The translations under genes and the position numbers were made by a program. 64,000 nucleotides of DNA from Blastococcus sp. HT6-4 (GTDB lineage Bacteria > Actinomycetota > Actinomycetes > Mycobacteriales > Geodermatophilaceae): assembly GCF_039679125.1 (NCBI RefSeq), contig NZ_CP155551.1, positions 1,488,001 through 1,552,000 on the forward strand, given 5' to 3'. Numbering within the stretch: the stretch's first letter is position 1; the number at the start of each line of letters is the position of its first letter. Below the pieces are notes generated by a model. That model searched no databases and was not told the DNA's origin. It saw only the letters and a program-made list of their open reading frames with translations. Shown piece after piece: positions 16,595-25,658 of the stretch.

Positions 16595-19483
16595 ATGAGC
16601 CAGACGGACAGCCCCAGTACCGAGCCCACGGGCGACGGCGTCCCGCCGCACCGGTACACCCCGGCGCTGGCCCAGCGGATCGAGCTGGCCTGGCAGGACC
16701 GCTGGGAGCGCGAGGGCACCTTCCACACGCCCAACCCCGTCGGGCGGCTGAGTGCGGGCTTCGAGCGGGTCGCCGACCGGCCGAAGTTCTTCGTGATGGA
16801 CATGTTCCCGTACCCCTCGGGCGCGGGGCTGCACGTCGGCCACCCGCTGGGCTACCTCGGCACCGACGTCACCAGCCGGTTCCACCGGATGGACGGCGAC
16901 AACGTCCTGCACCCGATGGGCTACGACGCCTTCGGCCTGCCCGCCGAGCAGTACGCCGTGCAGACCGGGCAGCACCCGCGGATCACCACCGAGGCCAACA
17001 TCGCGGCGATCCGGGCGCAGCTGCGCCGGCTGGGCGTCGACCACGACGACCGCCGCAGCTTCGCCACCATCGACCCGGGCTACTACAAGTGGACCCAGTG
17101 GATCTTCCTGCAGATCTTCGGGTCCTGGTTCGACGAGGCCGCCGGCAAGGCCCGCCCGATCGACGAGCTGGTCGCCGAGTTGGACGCCGGGACCCGCGAG
17201 CCCGGTGTCGGCACCAACCCGTACGGCCGCCCGTGGGCCGAGCTGGACGAGCGCGAGAAGAAGGCCGTCGTCGACGCGCACCGGCTGGCCTACCTGAACG
17301 AGGCCCCGGTCAACTGGTGCCCGGGCCTGGGGACCGTGCTCTCCAACGAGGAGGTCACCCCCGACGGGCGCTCCGAGCGCGGCAACTTCCCGGTGTTCCG
17401 GCGGCCGCTCAAGCAGTGGATGATGCGGATCACCGCCTACGCCGACCGGCTGCTCGACGACCTGGACCGGCTGAACTGGTCCGAATCGGCCAAGGTGTCA
17501 CAGCGCAACTGGATCGGCCGCTCGACCGGCGCCCGGGTCCGCTTCCCCTGCGGGGCGGAGACGATCGAGGTCTTCACGACCCGCCCAGACACGCTGTTCG
17601 GCGCCACCTACATGGTGCTGGCGCCGGAGCACCCGCTGGTCGAGCAGCTCACCGCGGCCGCCTGGCCCGACGGCACCGACCCGCGCTGGACCGGGGGAGC
17701 GGCCACGCCCGCCGAGGCGGTGCGGGAGTACCAGCGCCAGGCCTCCCGGCGCTCCGAATTGGATCGGCAGGACGCCGGCCGGGAGAAGACCGGCGTCTGG
17801 CTGGGCGTCACCGCGGTCAACCCCGTGAACGGCCGGCAGCTGCCGGTCTTCATCGCCGACTACGTCCTGACCGGCTACGGCACCGGCGCGATCATGGCGG
17901 TGCCCGGCGAGGACCAGCGCGACTGGGAGTTCGCCGAGGCGTTCGGGCTGCCGCACGTGCGTACCGTGCAGCCGCCCGCGGACTGGGACGGCGGTGCCTG
18001 GACGGGGCCCGGCCAGATGATCAACTCGGCCAACGACGAGCTGTCGCTGGACGGCCTGGACAAGGCGACCGCCATCGCGCGGATCACCGAGTGGCTGGTC
18101 GCGAAGGACCACGGCGAGGCGACGACCACCTACAAGCTGCGCGACTGGCTGTTCAGCCGGCAGCGCTACTGGGGCGAGCCGTTCCCGATCGTGTACGACG
18201 AGGACGACCGGCCCGTCGCCGTGCCCGAGTCGATGCTGCCGGTGCTGCTGCCGGAGGTCGACGACTACTCGCCCAAGACTTTCTCGGACGACGACGTCGA
18301 CTCCGTCCCGGAGCCGCCGCTGTCACGGGCCACCGACTGGACGACGGTGGAGCTGGACCTGGGTGACGGCGTGAAGAAGTACCGCCGCGAGACCAACACG
18401 ATGCCCAACTGGGCCGGCTCCTGCTGGTACTACCTGCGCTACCTGGACCCGGGCGACGACGAGCGCATGGTCGACCCGGAGCTGGAGCGCTACTGGATGG
18501 GCCCGCGCGAGCCCGGTGACGTCGGCGGCGTCGACATGTACGTCGGCGGCGTCGAGCACCTCGTCCTGCACCTGCTGTACGCGCGCTTCTGGCACAAGGT
18601 GCTGCACGACCTGGGCCACGTGTCGAGCGAGGAGCCGTTCCGCCGGCTGGTCAACCAGGGCTACATCTCCGCCTACGCCTACACCGACGAGCGGGGCTTC
18701 TACGTACCCGCCGCGGAGGTCGAGGAGAAGGACGGCCGCTTCTTCTACCAGGGCAGCCCGGTCAACCGTGAGTACGGGAAGATCGGCAAGAGCCTGAAGA
18801 ACATGGTCACCCCCGACGAGATGATCGGCGCCTACGGGGCCGACACCTTCCGGGTGTACGAGATGTCCACCGGCCCGCTTGAGCAGTCGCGCCCCTGGGA
18901 GACCAAGGCGGTCGTGGGCTCCCAGCGGCTGCTCCAGCGCATCTGGCGGGTGGTCGTCGACGAGGAGACCGGCGCGGTCCGCGCGAGCGACGACGTGGAG
19001 CCCGCCGAGGACACCCTGCGGGCGCTGCACCGCGCGATCGCGGGCGTGCGTGACGGCTACGCGACGCTGCGGTTCAACATCGCGATCGCCCGCGTCACCG
19101 AGCTGACCAACCACCTGACCCAGGCCTACGGAGCGGCGTCGCCGGTACCGCGGGCGGTCACCGAGGCGCTGGTGCTGATGGTGGGGCCGCTGGCCCCGCA
19201 CCTGGCCGACGAGCTGTGGTCGCGGCTGGGGCACGCGGAGTCCTCGGCGTGGGCGCCGTTCCCGGAGGTCGACGAGCGCTGGCTGGTCGAGGACACGGTG
19301 CAGGTCGCCGTCCAGGTCAACGGCAAGGTGCGCGCGCAGGTGACCGTGCCGGCCGACGCAGACGCCGCTGCGCTGGAGGCGGCGGCGCGGGCCGACGAGA
19401 GAATCGCCGGCTACCTGGACGGCGCGACCGTCCGCCGCGTCGTCGCCGTCCCCGGCCGGCTGGTCAACTTCGTCCTCGGCTGA
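16595..19483 (+). CDS. leuS: Leucyl-tRNA synthetase
   Basis: 962-residue class Ia synthetase that charges tRNA-Leu. The HIGH-type motif is in [16 protein letters not shown] near residue 72; the KMSKS-type motif is the actinobacterial form [12 protein letters not shown] near 728. The CP1 editing domain (about 250-450) includes [20 protein letters not shown] and the [19 protein letters not shown] segment with the editing-site residues. [14 protein letters not shown] and the C-terminal [18 protein letters not shown] are also typical. ATG 16595 with GGGAG 8 nt upstream. The length matches mycobacterial LeuRS. Expression is probably controlled by the leader and terminator at 16457-16543. An IS110 element lies immediately downstream. 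Confidence 0.97.
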   Translation: MSQTDSPSTEPTGDGVPPHRYTPALAQRIELAWQDRWEREGTFHTPNPVGRLSAGFERVADRPKFFVMDMFPYPSGAGLHVGHPLGYLGTDVTSRFHRMDGDNVLHPMGYDAFGLPAEQYAVQTGQHPRITTEANIAAIRAQLRRLGVDHDDRRSFATIDPGYYKWTQWIFLQIFGSWFDEAAGKARPIDELVAELDAGTREPGVGTNPYGRPWAELDEREKKAVVDAHRLAYLNEAPVNWCPGLGTVLSNEEVTPDGRSERGNFPVFRRPLKQWMMRITAYADRLLDDLDRLNWSESAKVSQRNWIGRSTGARVRFPCGAETIEVFTTRPDTLFGATYMVLAPEHPLVEQLTAAAWPDGTDPRWTGGAATPAEAVREYQRQASRRSELDRQDAGREKTGVWLGVTAVNPVNGRQLPVFIADYVLTGYGTGAIMAVPGEDQRDWEFAEAFGLPHVRTVQPPADWDGGAWTGPGQMINSANDELSLDGLDKATAIARITEWLVAKDHGEATTTYKLRDWLFSRQRYWGEPFPIVYDEDDRPVAVPESMLPVLLPEVDDYSPKTFSDDDVDSVPEPPLSRATDWTTVELDLGDGVKKYRRETNTMPNWAGSCWYYLRYLDPGDDERMVDPELERYWMGPREPGDVGGVDMYVGGVEHLVLHLLYARFWHKVLHDLGHVSSEEPFRRLVNQGYISAYAYTDERGFYVPAAEVEEKDGRFFYQGSPVNREYGKIGKSLKNMVTPDEMIGAYGADTFRVYEMSTGPLEQSRPWETKAVVGSQRLLQRIWRVVVDEETGAVRASDDVEPAEDTLRALHRAIAGVRDGYATLRFNIAIARVTELTNHLTQAYGAASPVPRAVTEALVLMVGPLAPHLADELWSRLGHAESSAWAPFPEVDERWLVEDTVQVAVQVNGKVRAQVTVPADADAAALEAAARADERIAGYLDGATVRRVVAVPGRLVNFVLG

Positions 19484-19497
19484 CAGTGAGGATGTAG

Positions 19498-19700
19498 GCG
19501 CTGCCCCGCAGCGGTCGTTCCTGACCCTTCGGCTGACTGACTTCGGGTCTTCAACGGGATCTGTCGGTTCGGTCCGCTGCGGGGCTGCCTGCACTCACCG
19601 GTCGTGGCGGTGTGACTTCATAGGAGCCTGTGCCAGCAGGCACCCATCACTGTCTTGTCCGTTCGCCCGGCGGTGCGTGCCGCCCTGTCGGTTGCGAGCG
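19498..19700 (+). ncRNA. Candidate bridge RNA region of IS110 element
   Basis: Non-coding left side of the element. It contains a long-range 12-bp stem (19503-19514 with 19574-19585) enclosing an inner hairpin (19523-19527 with 19545-19549) and a further hairpin GTGCC-AGCA-GGCAC (19630-19643). IS110-group elements are known to transcribe a structured bridge RNA from the non-coding end upstream of the transposase. Stem pairing is seen directly; identity as bridge RNA is inferred from family and position, and loop-target complementarity was not established. Confidence 0.3.
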
Positions 19701-19712
19701 AGAAGGACGGCG

Positions 19713-20801
19713 ATGACCACCATCGCACCAGAGATCGTCCCGGGCCAGGTCCAGGTGGCCGGTGGCGTGGACACCCATTCCGACACCCACACCGCTGCCG
19801 CCGTGGACGGCGCCGGGCGGCTGCTGGGCCACCGGCAGTTCCCGGCTACCGCGGCCGGCTACCGGCAACTGCTGGCCTGGCTGCGCGGGTTCGGGGTGCT
19901 GCTGGTCGTCGGCGTAGAGGGGACCGGCGTCTACGGCGCCGGGCTGGCCCGGCACCTGGCCGTCGAGGGCGTGGCGATGGTCGAGGTCGACCGGCCCGAC
20001 CGCAAGACCCGCCGGTTCGCCGGCAAGTCCGATCCGCTCGACGCCGAGGCCGCCGCCCGCACCGCGCTGGCCCGCACCCGCACCGGCACCCCGAAGGACC
20101 GCAGCGGGCAGGTGGAGGCGCTGCGCAACCTGCGGGTGGCCCGTCGCAGCGCGATCGACCAGCGGGCGGACTGCCAGCGGCGGATCAAGTCGCTGATCGT
20201 CACCGCTCCCGAGCCGCTGCGCGCCCAGCTGCGCGGCCTCAAGGGCGTCACGCTGATCGGCACCTGCGCCGGGCTGCGCCCCGATCTCAACCGCATCGGC
20301 GAGCCGGAGCAGGCCGTCAAGCGCGCGCTGCGTTCATTGGCCCGCCGCCACCAGCTCCTCAGCGAGGAGATCAACGAGCTCGACGACCTCATCGGCCCGC
20401 TGGTTGCCCAGATCAACCCCGACCTGCTCGACTGCACCGGCGTGGGCGCCGACGTCGCCAGCCAGCTGCTCGTCACCGTCGGACAGAACGCCGACCGGCT
20501 GCACTCCGAGCCGGCCTTCGCCATGCTCTGCGGCGTTGCCCCGATCCCGGCCTCCTCGGGCAAGACCCACCGCCACCGGCTCAACCGCGGCGGAGACCGA
20601 CAGGCCAACGCCGCCCTCTACCGCATCGTGCTCTGCCGGATGCGCTGGGACCCACGCACCCGCGCCTACGTCGAACGCCGCACCACCGAAGGCCTGTCGA
20701 AGAAGGACATCATCCGCTGCCTCAAGCGCATGATCGCCCGCGAGCTCTACTACGTCCTACGCCCCGCTCACCCAACCAACGACCTCGCTCCGGCGGCTTG
20801 A
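19713..20801 (+). CDS. IS110-family transposase (DEDD recombinase)
   Basis: 362-residue transposase from ATG 19713, with a GAAGGA ribosome-binding site about 7 nt upstream. The N-terminal RuvC-like DEDD domain shows GGVDTHSDTHTAA (first Asp), VVGVEGTGVYGAGLARHLA (Glu), and DRKTRRFAGKSDPLDAEAAA (paired Asp). The C-terminal Transposase_20 domain has DLLDCTGVGADVASQLLVTV and FAMLCGVAPIPASSGKTHRH with the catalytic serine region, then LNRGGDRQANAALYRIVLCR. Full length with no frameshift, so probably active. It moves DNA by RNA-guided recombination in characterised relatives. It sits between leuS and the carboxymuconolactone decarboxylase-like gene without disrupting either. Confidence 0.92.
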   Translation: MTTIAPEIVPGQVQVAGGVDTHSDTHTAAAVDGAGRLLGHRQFPATAAGYRQLLAWLRGFGVLLVVGVEGTGVYGAGLARHLAVEGVAMVEVDRPDRKTRRFAGKSDPLDAEAAARTALARTRTGTPKDRSGQVEALRNLRVARRSAIDQRADCQRRIKSLIVTAPEPLRAQLRGLKGVTLIGTCAGLRPDLNRIGEPEQAVKRALRSLARRHQLLSEEINELDDLIGPLVAQINPDLLDCTGVGADVASQLLVTVGQNADRLHSEPAFAMLCGVAPIPASSGKTHRHRLNRGGDRQANAALYRIVLCRMRWDPRTRAYVERRTTEGLSKKDIIRCLKRMIARELYYVLRPAHPTNDLAPAA

Positions 20802-20821
20802 CGATCCATAGGAGCATCCGA

Positions 20822-20868
20822 CCCGGCCGGTGGGCGGTGCGGCGAGGCCGCGCCGCCCACCGGCCGGG
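20822..20868 (-). terminator. Hairpin downstream of CMD-family gene
   Basis: 16-bp perfect stem (20822-20837 with 20853-20868), 5 nt beyond the stop of the minus-strand gene at 20873. Confidence 0.65.
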
Positions 20869-20872
20869 CCGC

Positions 20873-21466
20873 TCAGGAGCCGGCGTGCTTGCCGGCCTCC
20901 CAGCCCGCGTCCTGCAGGCGGTCGGTGGCCCACGCCAGCGGTGAGCGTTCCAGCTGCGTGGCCATGGTGTCGTTCCACCGGTTGAGGAAACCGAAGTTGG
21001 CGATGACGGCGACGATCTCGACGATCTGGTCGTCGTCGAAGTGCCGGCGCAGGTCGGCCATCTCGTCGTCGGTCACGGCGTTGGGGGTCAGCCCGGCGCC
21101 GCGGGCCACCCGCAGCGCGGCCCGCTCGGCGTCGGTGAAGAGGGGGCTGGACTCGAACTCCCACACCGCGGCCAGCTTGCGGGCGTCGGCGCCCCGCTGC
21201 TCGGCCACGTGCGCGGTGTGGGCCTGGCAGTACGCGCAGCCGGCGGCGCCGGAGACGACGGTCGCGACCAACTGCTTGAGCACGCCTCCGACCGTTCCCT
21301 CGGCCATGACGACCGCGTTGAGGCGGGCGAACGCCTCCATGATCTCGGGTCGCCGGGCCATGGTCAGCGTGCTGTTGGGCAGGACCCCCAGCGCGGACTC
21401 CACGGCACGGAAGGTGTCCTCGTACTGCGGCAGCGACTCACGGGGCAGCGGCTCGATCCTGGGCAT
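20873..21466 (-). CDS. Carboxymuconolactone decarboxylase/AhpD-like peroxidase-related protein
   Basis: 197-residue protein of the AhpD-like superfamily (uncharacterised peroxidase-related enzymes). The redox motif C-x-x-C is seen in GAAGCAYCQAHTAHVAEQRG (Cys near residues 77 and 80) with the downstream His two to three residues on, the usual AhpD proton relay. Other typical segments are LGVLPNSTLTMARRPEIMEA and VAVIANFGFLNRWNDTMA near the C-terminus. ATG at 21466 behind GAGGAGGAG. It stands alone between the IS110 element and the PPOX/lipB pair. A role in peroxide reduction is expected by family; the electron donor is unknown. Confidence 0.85.
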   Translation of the reverse strand: MPRIEPLPRESLPQYEDTFRAVESALGVLPNSTLTMARRPEIMEAFARLNAVVMAEGTVGGVLKQLVATVVSGAAGCAYCQAHTAHVAEQRGADARKLAAVWEFESSPLFTDAERAALRVARGAGLTPNAVTDDEMADLRRHFDDDQIVEIVAVIANFGFLNRWNDTMATQLERSPLAWATDRLQDAGWEAGKHAGS

Positions 21467-21498
21467 GGCGGCTCCTCCTCGGCACGGGAGAAACTACT

Positions 21499-21927
21499 TT
21501 AACGCTGAAACACCTGCGCCGTGCTGCCGCTCACGGGTTCCCTCAGGCTGGGCGGGATGCGGATGATCTCGTGCCGCTCGCCGCTGCGGCGGAGCAGCCG
21601 GTGCCACAGCCGCGAGACGGCGTTGCCGAGGGTGAACTTCAGGCCGTAGGCACGTCGCATCGCGGCGAGCGCCGAGGGCCATTCGGCACGGTCGACGAAC
21701 GCCGCCGTGCCCTCCACGGCCGGGCCCGTCACCCGCCCGCGGACGTCGCACGGTGCGACGGTGACCCGGCTGGTGTGGCGGAGCCGCTTCACCTTCCCCG
21801 AATCGGCCGGGGTCCAGACCACGAGCGAGCCGCCGTCGGCCGCGGCCCAGACCGGGGTCGCCACCGGCGCGCCCGTGCGGCGGAACGTGGTCAGGCTGAC
21901 GTACTCGCTGTCGGGGAGCGAGGTCAC
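21499..21927 (-). CDS. PPOX-class F420-dependent flavin/deazaflavin protein
   Basis: 142-residue split-barrel protein. It begins [20 protein letters not shown], followed by [20 protein letters not shown] and [20 protein letters not shown], the standard opening of PPOX-class (TIGR03666-like) F420-binding proteins, then [15 protein letters not shown] and a longer helical end with [20 protein letters not shown]. The GTG at 21927 overlaps the lipB stop codon as GTGA, so the two are translationally coupled. It may use F420H2 or bind another cofactor; substrate unknown. Terminal residues after about 125 are less conserved. Confidence 0.8.
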   Translation of the reverse strand: MTSLPDSEYVSLTTFRRTGAPVATPVWAAADGGSLVVWTPADSGKVKRLRHTSRVTVAPCDVRGRVTGPAVEGTAAFVDRAEWPSALAAMRRAYGLKFTLGNAVSRLWHRLLRRSGERHEIIRIPPSLREPVSGSTAQVFQR

Positions 21928-22580
21928 GACGGGGTCGGTACCGCGGCCAGCGCCGCGTGCACGGCCTGCTCGGTCGGGTCCAGCGCGTCGGCGACGCGGA
22001 CGTCGCGGCCCAGCTCCGCCGACAGCGAGGTGACCCCGGCGTCGGGGATGCCGCAGGGCACGATGGCCCCGAAGGCGCCCAGGTCGGGGTCGCAGTTGAG
22101 GGCGAAGCCGTGCATCGTGACCCCGCGCGCCACCCGGATGCCGATCGCCGCGACCTTGCGCTCGGGCCGGAACCCGCTGCCCGGCGGGTCGGCCGGCAGC
22201 CACACGCCGCTGCGGCCCTCGACGCGGCCGGCGGCCACGCCGAACCCGGCGCAGACGTCGATCAGCGCCCCCTCGAGCCGCCGGACGTAGGCGACGACGT
22301 CGACGGGGTCGGGCAGGGCCACGATCGGGTACCCGACCAGCTGGCCCGGTCCGTGCCACGTGATCTTGCCGCCGCGGTCGACGTCCACCACCGGCGTGCC
22401 GTCCACCGGCCGCTCGTGGGGCTCGGTGCGCCGGCCGGCCGTGTACACCGAGGGGTGCTCCAGCAGCAGCAGCGTGTCGGGGACCTCGCCGGCCACTCTC
22501 CGCGCGTGCAGCTCGCGCTGCCGCGCCCAGGCCTCCTCGTAGGGAACGGTCCCGGCGCGCACCACGTGCAGTTCGGCCAC
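21924..22580 (-). CDS. lipB: Octanoyl-[acyl-carrier-protein]:protein N-octanoyltransferase
   Basis: 218-residue LipB that moves octanoate from acyl carrier protein to the lipoyl lysines of E2 and GcvH. The signature [20 protein letters not shown] lies at about residues 69-88. The catalytic Lys is in [20 protein letters not shown] (near 140) and the catalytic Cys in [15 protein letters not shown] (near 175). GTG at 22580 follows a -10-like hexamer, giving a likely leaderless mRNA. Works with LipA encoded 10 kb away. The length is normal. Confidence 0.96.
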   Translation of the reverse strand: MAELHVVRAGTVPYEEAWARQRELHARRVAGEVPDTLLLLEHPSVYTAGRRTEPHERPVDGTPVVDVDRGGKITWHGPGQLVGYPIVALPDPVDVVAYVRRLEGALIDVCAGFGVAAGRVEGRSGVWLPADPPGSGFRPERKVAAIGIRVARGVTMHGFALNCDPDLGAFGAIVPCGIPDAGVTSLSAELGRDVRVADALDPTEQAVHAALAAVPTPS

Positions 22581-22586
22581 GGGCCC

Positions 22587-22592
22587 ACCCTA
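22587..22592 (-). promoter_or_regulatory. -10 element TAGGGT, leaderless start of lipB
   Basis: TAGGGT on the minus strand stands 6 nt before the lipB GTG at 22580. Confidence 0.45.
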
Positions 22593-22694
22593 TGCCCGCG
22601 TCAGGCGGGGCGGCGCGGGTCCAGCCGGGTCGCGATCACTGTGCCGTCGGGGCGGTAGTACAGCCGGCCAGGATCGTGGGTGCGGACGCAGGCA

Positions 22695-23932
22695 TCAGCC
22701 GGCGCTCCCGTCGGCGGCCGGCGGGAGGGCGCGGAGGACGGCGCGCCGTCCAGGCGCCGCTGGCCATCGCGCCCTGGATCGACGGGGTGTCGCGGTGGTC
22801 GCCGCAGACGTACAAGCCGTCGCCCAGCTCGACCGGGCGGCGCAGCTGCAGCGGCGGGAGCGCGGCGGGCTGCGCGCCGGCGACCGTGACCGACGTCAGG
22901 TGCTCGAGGTCCGACGGCGAGACGCCGTGGGCCCGGGCGATCTCGGCGCGCACGTCCTCCTCCCGCGTCCGCTCCAGGGTGGCGCTGGCCACGAGCGCCC
23001 GCCCGTCGGGGCTGTACCGCGGCTGGGCGTCGGACACGACCGCGCTGTTGACCAGCGCGCCCGCGGGCTGCCCCAGCACGATCAGCGGCGTCCGCCAGGG
23101 GGACTCCGGCAGCACGTGCAGGTGGGTGGTGACCTGTCGCGGCGGCGGCCTCGACACCGGGCAGGAGCGCGGCCGCCGTCCCGGGGTCGGTCGCGACGAC
23201 GACCGCGTCGGCCGACCACGTCCCGTCGTCGGTCGTCACGGACCCGGGCGCCACCGAGCGGACAGGGGTGTGCAGGTGGAGCCGCCCGGCGCCCAGGCGC
23301 CCGGCCAGCTGCCCGCCGACGGCCTGCATGCCCTCGGCGGGCAGCCCGGTGCCGCCCCGCACGAAGCTGCGCCACAGGAGGTCCAGGTACCGGCTGGAGG
23401 TGGCGAGCTCGTCCTCCAGCAGCACACCGGCGAGGAAGAGGCGGAGGAACCGCTCCAGGGCGGCGTCGCCCACACCCGCCGACCGGAGGGCCTGCTCGGC
23501 CGGGACCTCGGGCGCACCGAGCAGGTGCCCGACGGGGGAGTAGCCGGCGCGGAGCGAGAAGGCGACCAGTGCCGCCTTCTCCCGGAGGGACCCGAGGGGC
23601 GCCGTCGCCGTGCCCACGACGGCGGCGGGTCGCCGTCGCGGGTCGACGACCCGGTGGGCGCGGCCGTCGACCCGGATCACCGCGCCCCGCTCGAACCAGC
23701 CGAGCTCGAGGGCGGGGAGGTCGAGGTCGGCCGCCCTCGGGTAGCCGGTGTTGAAGACCTGGAAGCCACGGTCCACGACGAACCCGTCGATGCGGTCGGT
23801 CGCGAGCCGGCCGCCGGCGTGCCCACCGGCCTCGAGCACGTGCACGTCCCGGCCGGCCGCCGTCAGCCGGATCGCCGCGGACAGGCCGGCCAGACCGGCC
23901 CCGACGACGACGACCTCAGCCCGCGGTGGCAT
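22695..23932 (-). pseudogene. FAD-dependent oxidoreductase (amine oxidase/phytoene desaturase-like), two frameshifts
   Basis: From ATG 23932 the protein begins MPPRAEVVVVGAGLAGLSAA, a Rossmann FAD-binding start, then VLEAGGHAGGRLATDRIDGF and DRGFQVFNTGYPRAADLDLP. Homologous sequence runs in this frame to about 23150 (VVVATDPGTAAALLPGVEAA), then switches to QVTTHLHVLPESPWRTPLIV through VYVCGDHRDTPSIQGAMASG, the expected FAD-binding C-terminal motif. A second shift near 22735-22745 gives AVLRALPPAADGSAG and a stop at 22695. Both changes fall in GC-repeat stretches. Corrected length would be about 412 residues. Either a pseudogene or two assembly indels; the body is otherwise well conserved. Confidence 0.7.
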
Positions 23933-24016
23933 CGACACGGTCGGGAGGTAGCCAGGGCGCGGCGCGGTGAACCGCATGCCTGTGGACGAGCGCAGCGCCG
24001 TCCGCCCGGGTCGCCC

Positions 24017-24022
24017 TACGGT
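24017..24022 (+). promoter_or_regulatory. -10 element TACGGT, leaderless start of protein kinase gene
   Basis: TACGGT stands 7 nt before the ATG at 24030. Confidence 0.45.
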
Positions 24023-24029
24023 GCCCGGC

Positions 24030-25652
24030 ATGCCTGCCGTGGTCCCCCCTGGAGAGCCCCCCGCCGTCCAGCCGCCCGCCGTCCCCGGCTACGTGCTGGA
24101 GACGCTGCTCGGCCGGGGCGGCTCCGGCGAGGTGTGGCGGGCGGTACCGCGCGGGGGCGGGGAGCCCGTCGCGGTCAAGGTGCTCCTGGCCGGGGACCCC
24201 GAGCGCCAGGCGCGCGAGGCGGCCCTCCTCGGCGAGCTGGACCACCCGCACCTCGTGCGGTTGGTCGAGGTGGTCCACCAGCCGCGGCGGGGCGGGACGC
24301 CGCGGATCGCGCTGGTCCTCGACCTGCTCGCGGGTGGGAGCCTGGCTGCCCTGCTGGCGCGGCGCGGGCGGCTGCGGCCCGGGGAGGTGGTCACCGCCAT
24401 CGCCCCGGTGGCCGGCGCGCTGGCGCACGCCCACGCCAACGGAGTGGTGCACGCCGACCTCTCACCAGGCAACATCGTCTTCACCGCGGAGGGGCGGCCG
24501 GTGCTCACCGACCTGGGTGTGGCGCGGGTGCTGGGGGAGACGGCGGCCGCCGAGGTCACTCCCGCCTACGTCGATCCGATCGTGGCCCGCGGCGGGACGC
24601 CCGGCCCGGCGTCGGACGTGTTCGGGGTGGCGGCGGCCGCCTTCCACGCCCTCACCGGCGTCGCGCCCTGGAACGCCGCGACCCCTCGGGACACGCTGAC
24701 CGTGGCGGCCGGAGGGCAGCTGCCCGACCTGCGGGAGCTGGCGCCGGACGCACCGCCGGAACTGGTCGCGGTCATCACCCGGGGCCTCGCCCCGGACCCG
24801 CACGACCGCGGGACGGCCGCGGAGTTCGCGCTCCATCTCCGGCACGCCTGCCGCCCCGAGCCCGTGGCCCTGACCGGGCTCGCGCGGCCGGCCGGCACCG
24901 GCGGGCCCGACGCACGCACCGAGCTGACCCACGTGGTCCCCGGCCGCCGTCCCCGCCCCGCGCCCGTGGTCGTGCGACCGGCCGGTCGGCACCGGGGCCT
25001 GGCCCGGGCCGGACGGGTCGTATCGGCGTCCGGTCGGCTGGCCAAGGGCCTGCTGGCCGCGGCGCTGGTCCTCGCCGCACTGGCGACCACCGCCTGGGTG
25101 GGCACCCGCTGGGGCGGGGGGAGCACGCGGGATGAGGAGGCGGCCGTGGCCGTGGCCGCGGTGCGCGCCCCGGCGTCCGCCACCGGGACGCCGGACGCGT
25201 CGCCGCCGGCCGCTCCCGAGCCGCGGCCCGGGCCCGGAGCCGCATCGGTACCGACCGGCCCGGGGGAGTGGACCGCGCTGGTGTCCGATCTCTACGGCCG
25301 GCGCGCGGAGGCCTTCGGCGCCCCCTCGGTCGCGCGGCTCGCCGACGTCTACACCCCCGGCAGCACGTTGGGCGCGGCCGACGCGGAGCACGTGCGGGCG
25401 TTGGCCGCCGCCGGTGAGGTGCTGCGCGGTTTCGAGCCGGCCGTCGTCGAGCTCACCGTCGTCACGGCCTCCGCCGGGCGCGCCGAGCTCCTGCTGACCG
25501 ACCGCTGGCCCGACTACCGCGTGGTGCCCCGTGACCGGCCGGACGGCGCGGCGCTGCGCACGGTGGCCGGACGGCCGGACGCCCAGGTGCGGATGGTCCT
25601 GGCGCGCACGCCCGCCGGATGGCGGATCGAGCACGCCGAGCGGCTGGGCTGA
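24030..25652 (+). CDS. Membrane serine/threonine protein kinase with extracytoplasmic domain
   Basis: 540-residue Hanks-type kinase. The glycine loop LLGRGGSGEVWRAV is at about residues 30-43, the ATP-binding Lys in EPVAVKVLL near 54, the catalytic loop HADLSPGNIVF near 145 (HRD replaced by HAD, but Asp and Asn kept), and the Mg-binding DLG in LTDLGVARVLGE near 163. The kinase domain ends near 285. A membrane helix at about 340-360 (LLAAALVLAALATTAWVGTR) is followed by an Ala/Pro-rich linker and an extracytoplasmic domain of about 130 residues with ARLADVYTPGSTLGAADAEH and AGWRIEHAERLG, of no family I recognise. Probably a membrane sensor kinase. Ends 6 nt from the convergent TIGR01777 gene. 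Confidence 0.85.
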   Translation: MPAVVPPGEPPAVQPPAVPGYVLETLLGRGGSGEVWRAVPRGGGEPVAVKVLLAGDPERQAREAALLGELDHPHLVRLVEVVHQPRRGGTPRIALVLDLLAGGSLAALLARRGRLRPGEVVTAIAPVAGALAHAHANGVVHADLSPGNIVFTAEGRPVLTDLGVARVLGETAAAEVTPAYVDPIVARGGTPGPASDVFGVAAAAFHALTGVAPWNAATPRDTLTVAAGGQLPDLRELAPDAPPELVAVITRGLAPDPHDRGTAAEFALHLRHACRPEPVALTGLARPAGTGGPDARTELTHVVPGRRPRPAPVVVRPAGRHRGLARAGRVVSASGRLAKGLLAAALVLAALATTAWVGTRWGGGSTRDEEAAVAVAAVRAPASATGTPDASPPAAPEPRPGPGAASVPTGPGEWTALVSDLYGRRAEAFGAPSVARLADVYTPGSTLGAADAEHVRALAAAGEVLRGFEPAVVELTVVTASAGRAELLLTDRWPDYRVVPRDRPDGAALRTVAGRPDAQVRMVLARTPAGWRIEHAERLG

Positions 25653-25658
25653 GCCGGC

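Larger units (their letters stand above)
19490..20816 (+). mobile_element. IS110-family insertion sequence (ends approximate)
   Basis: Transposase gene with about 230 nt of upstream non-coding, structured DNA and a very short right side, the layout of the IS110 group. A 9-nt direct repeat CATAGGAGC occurs at 19619-19627 and at 20808-20816, 7 nt past the transposase stop, each preceded by a TGAC. The right end is therefore near 20816. The left end is either at the first repeat copy or further left, around 19490, if the structured RNA region belongs to the element. No terminal inverted repeats or classical target duplication are expected for this family. Confidence 0.7.

Noticed and set aside
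22592-25135. Plus-strand open frame of about 850 codons across lipB-FAD oxidoreductase-kinase
   Set aside because: It spans three genes in other frames and shows only Arg/Gly/Pro-rich low-complexity translation.
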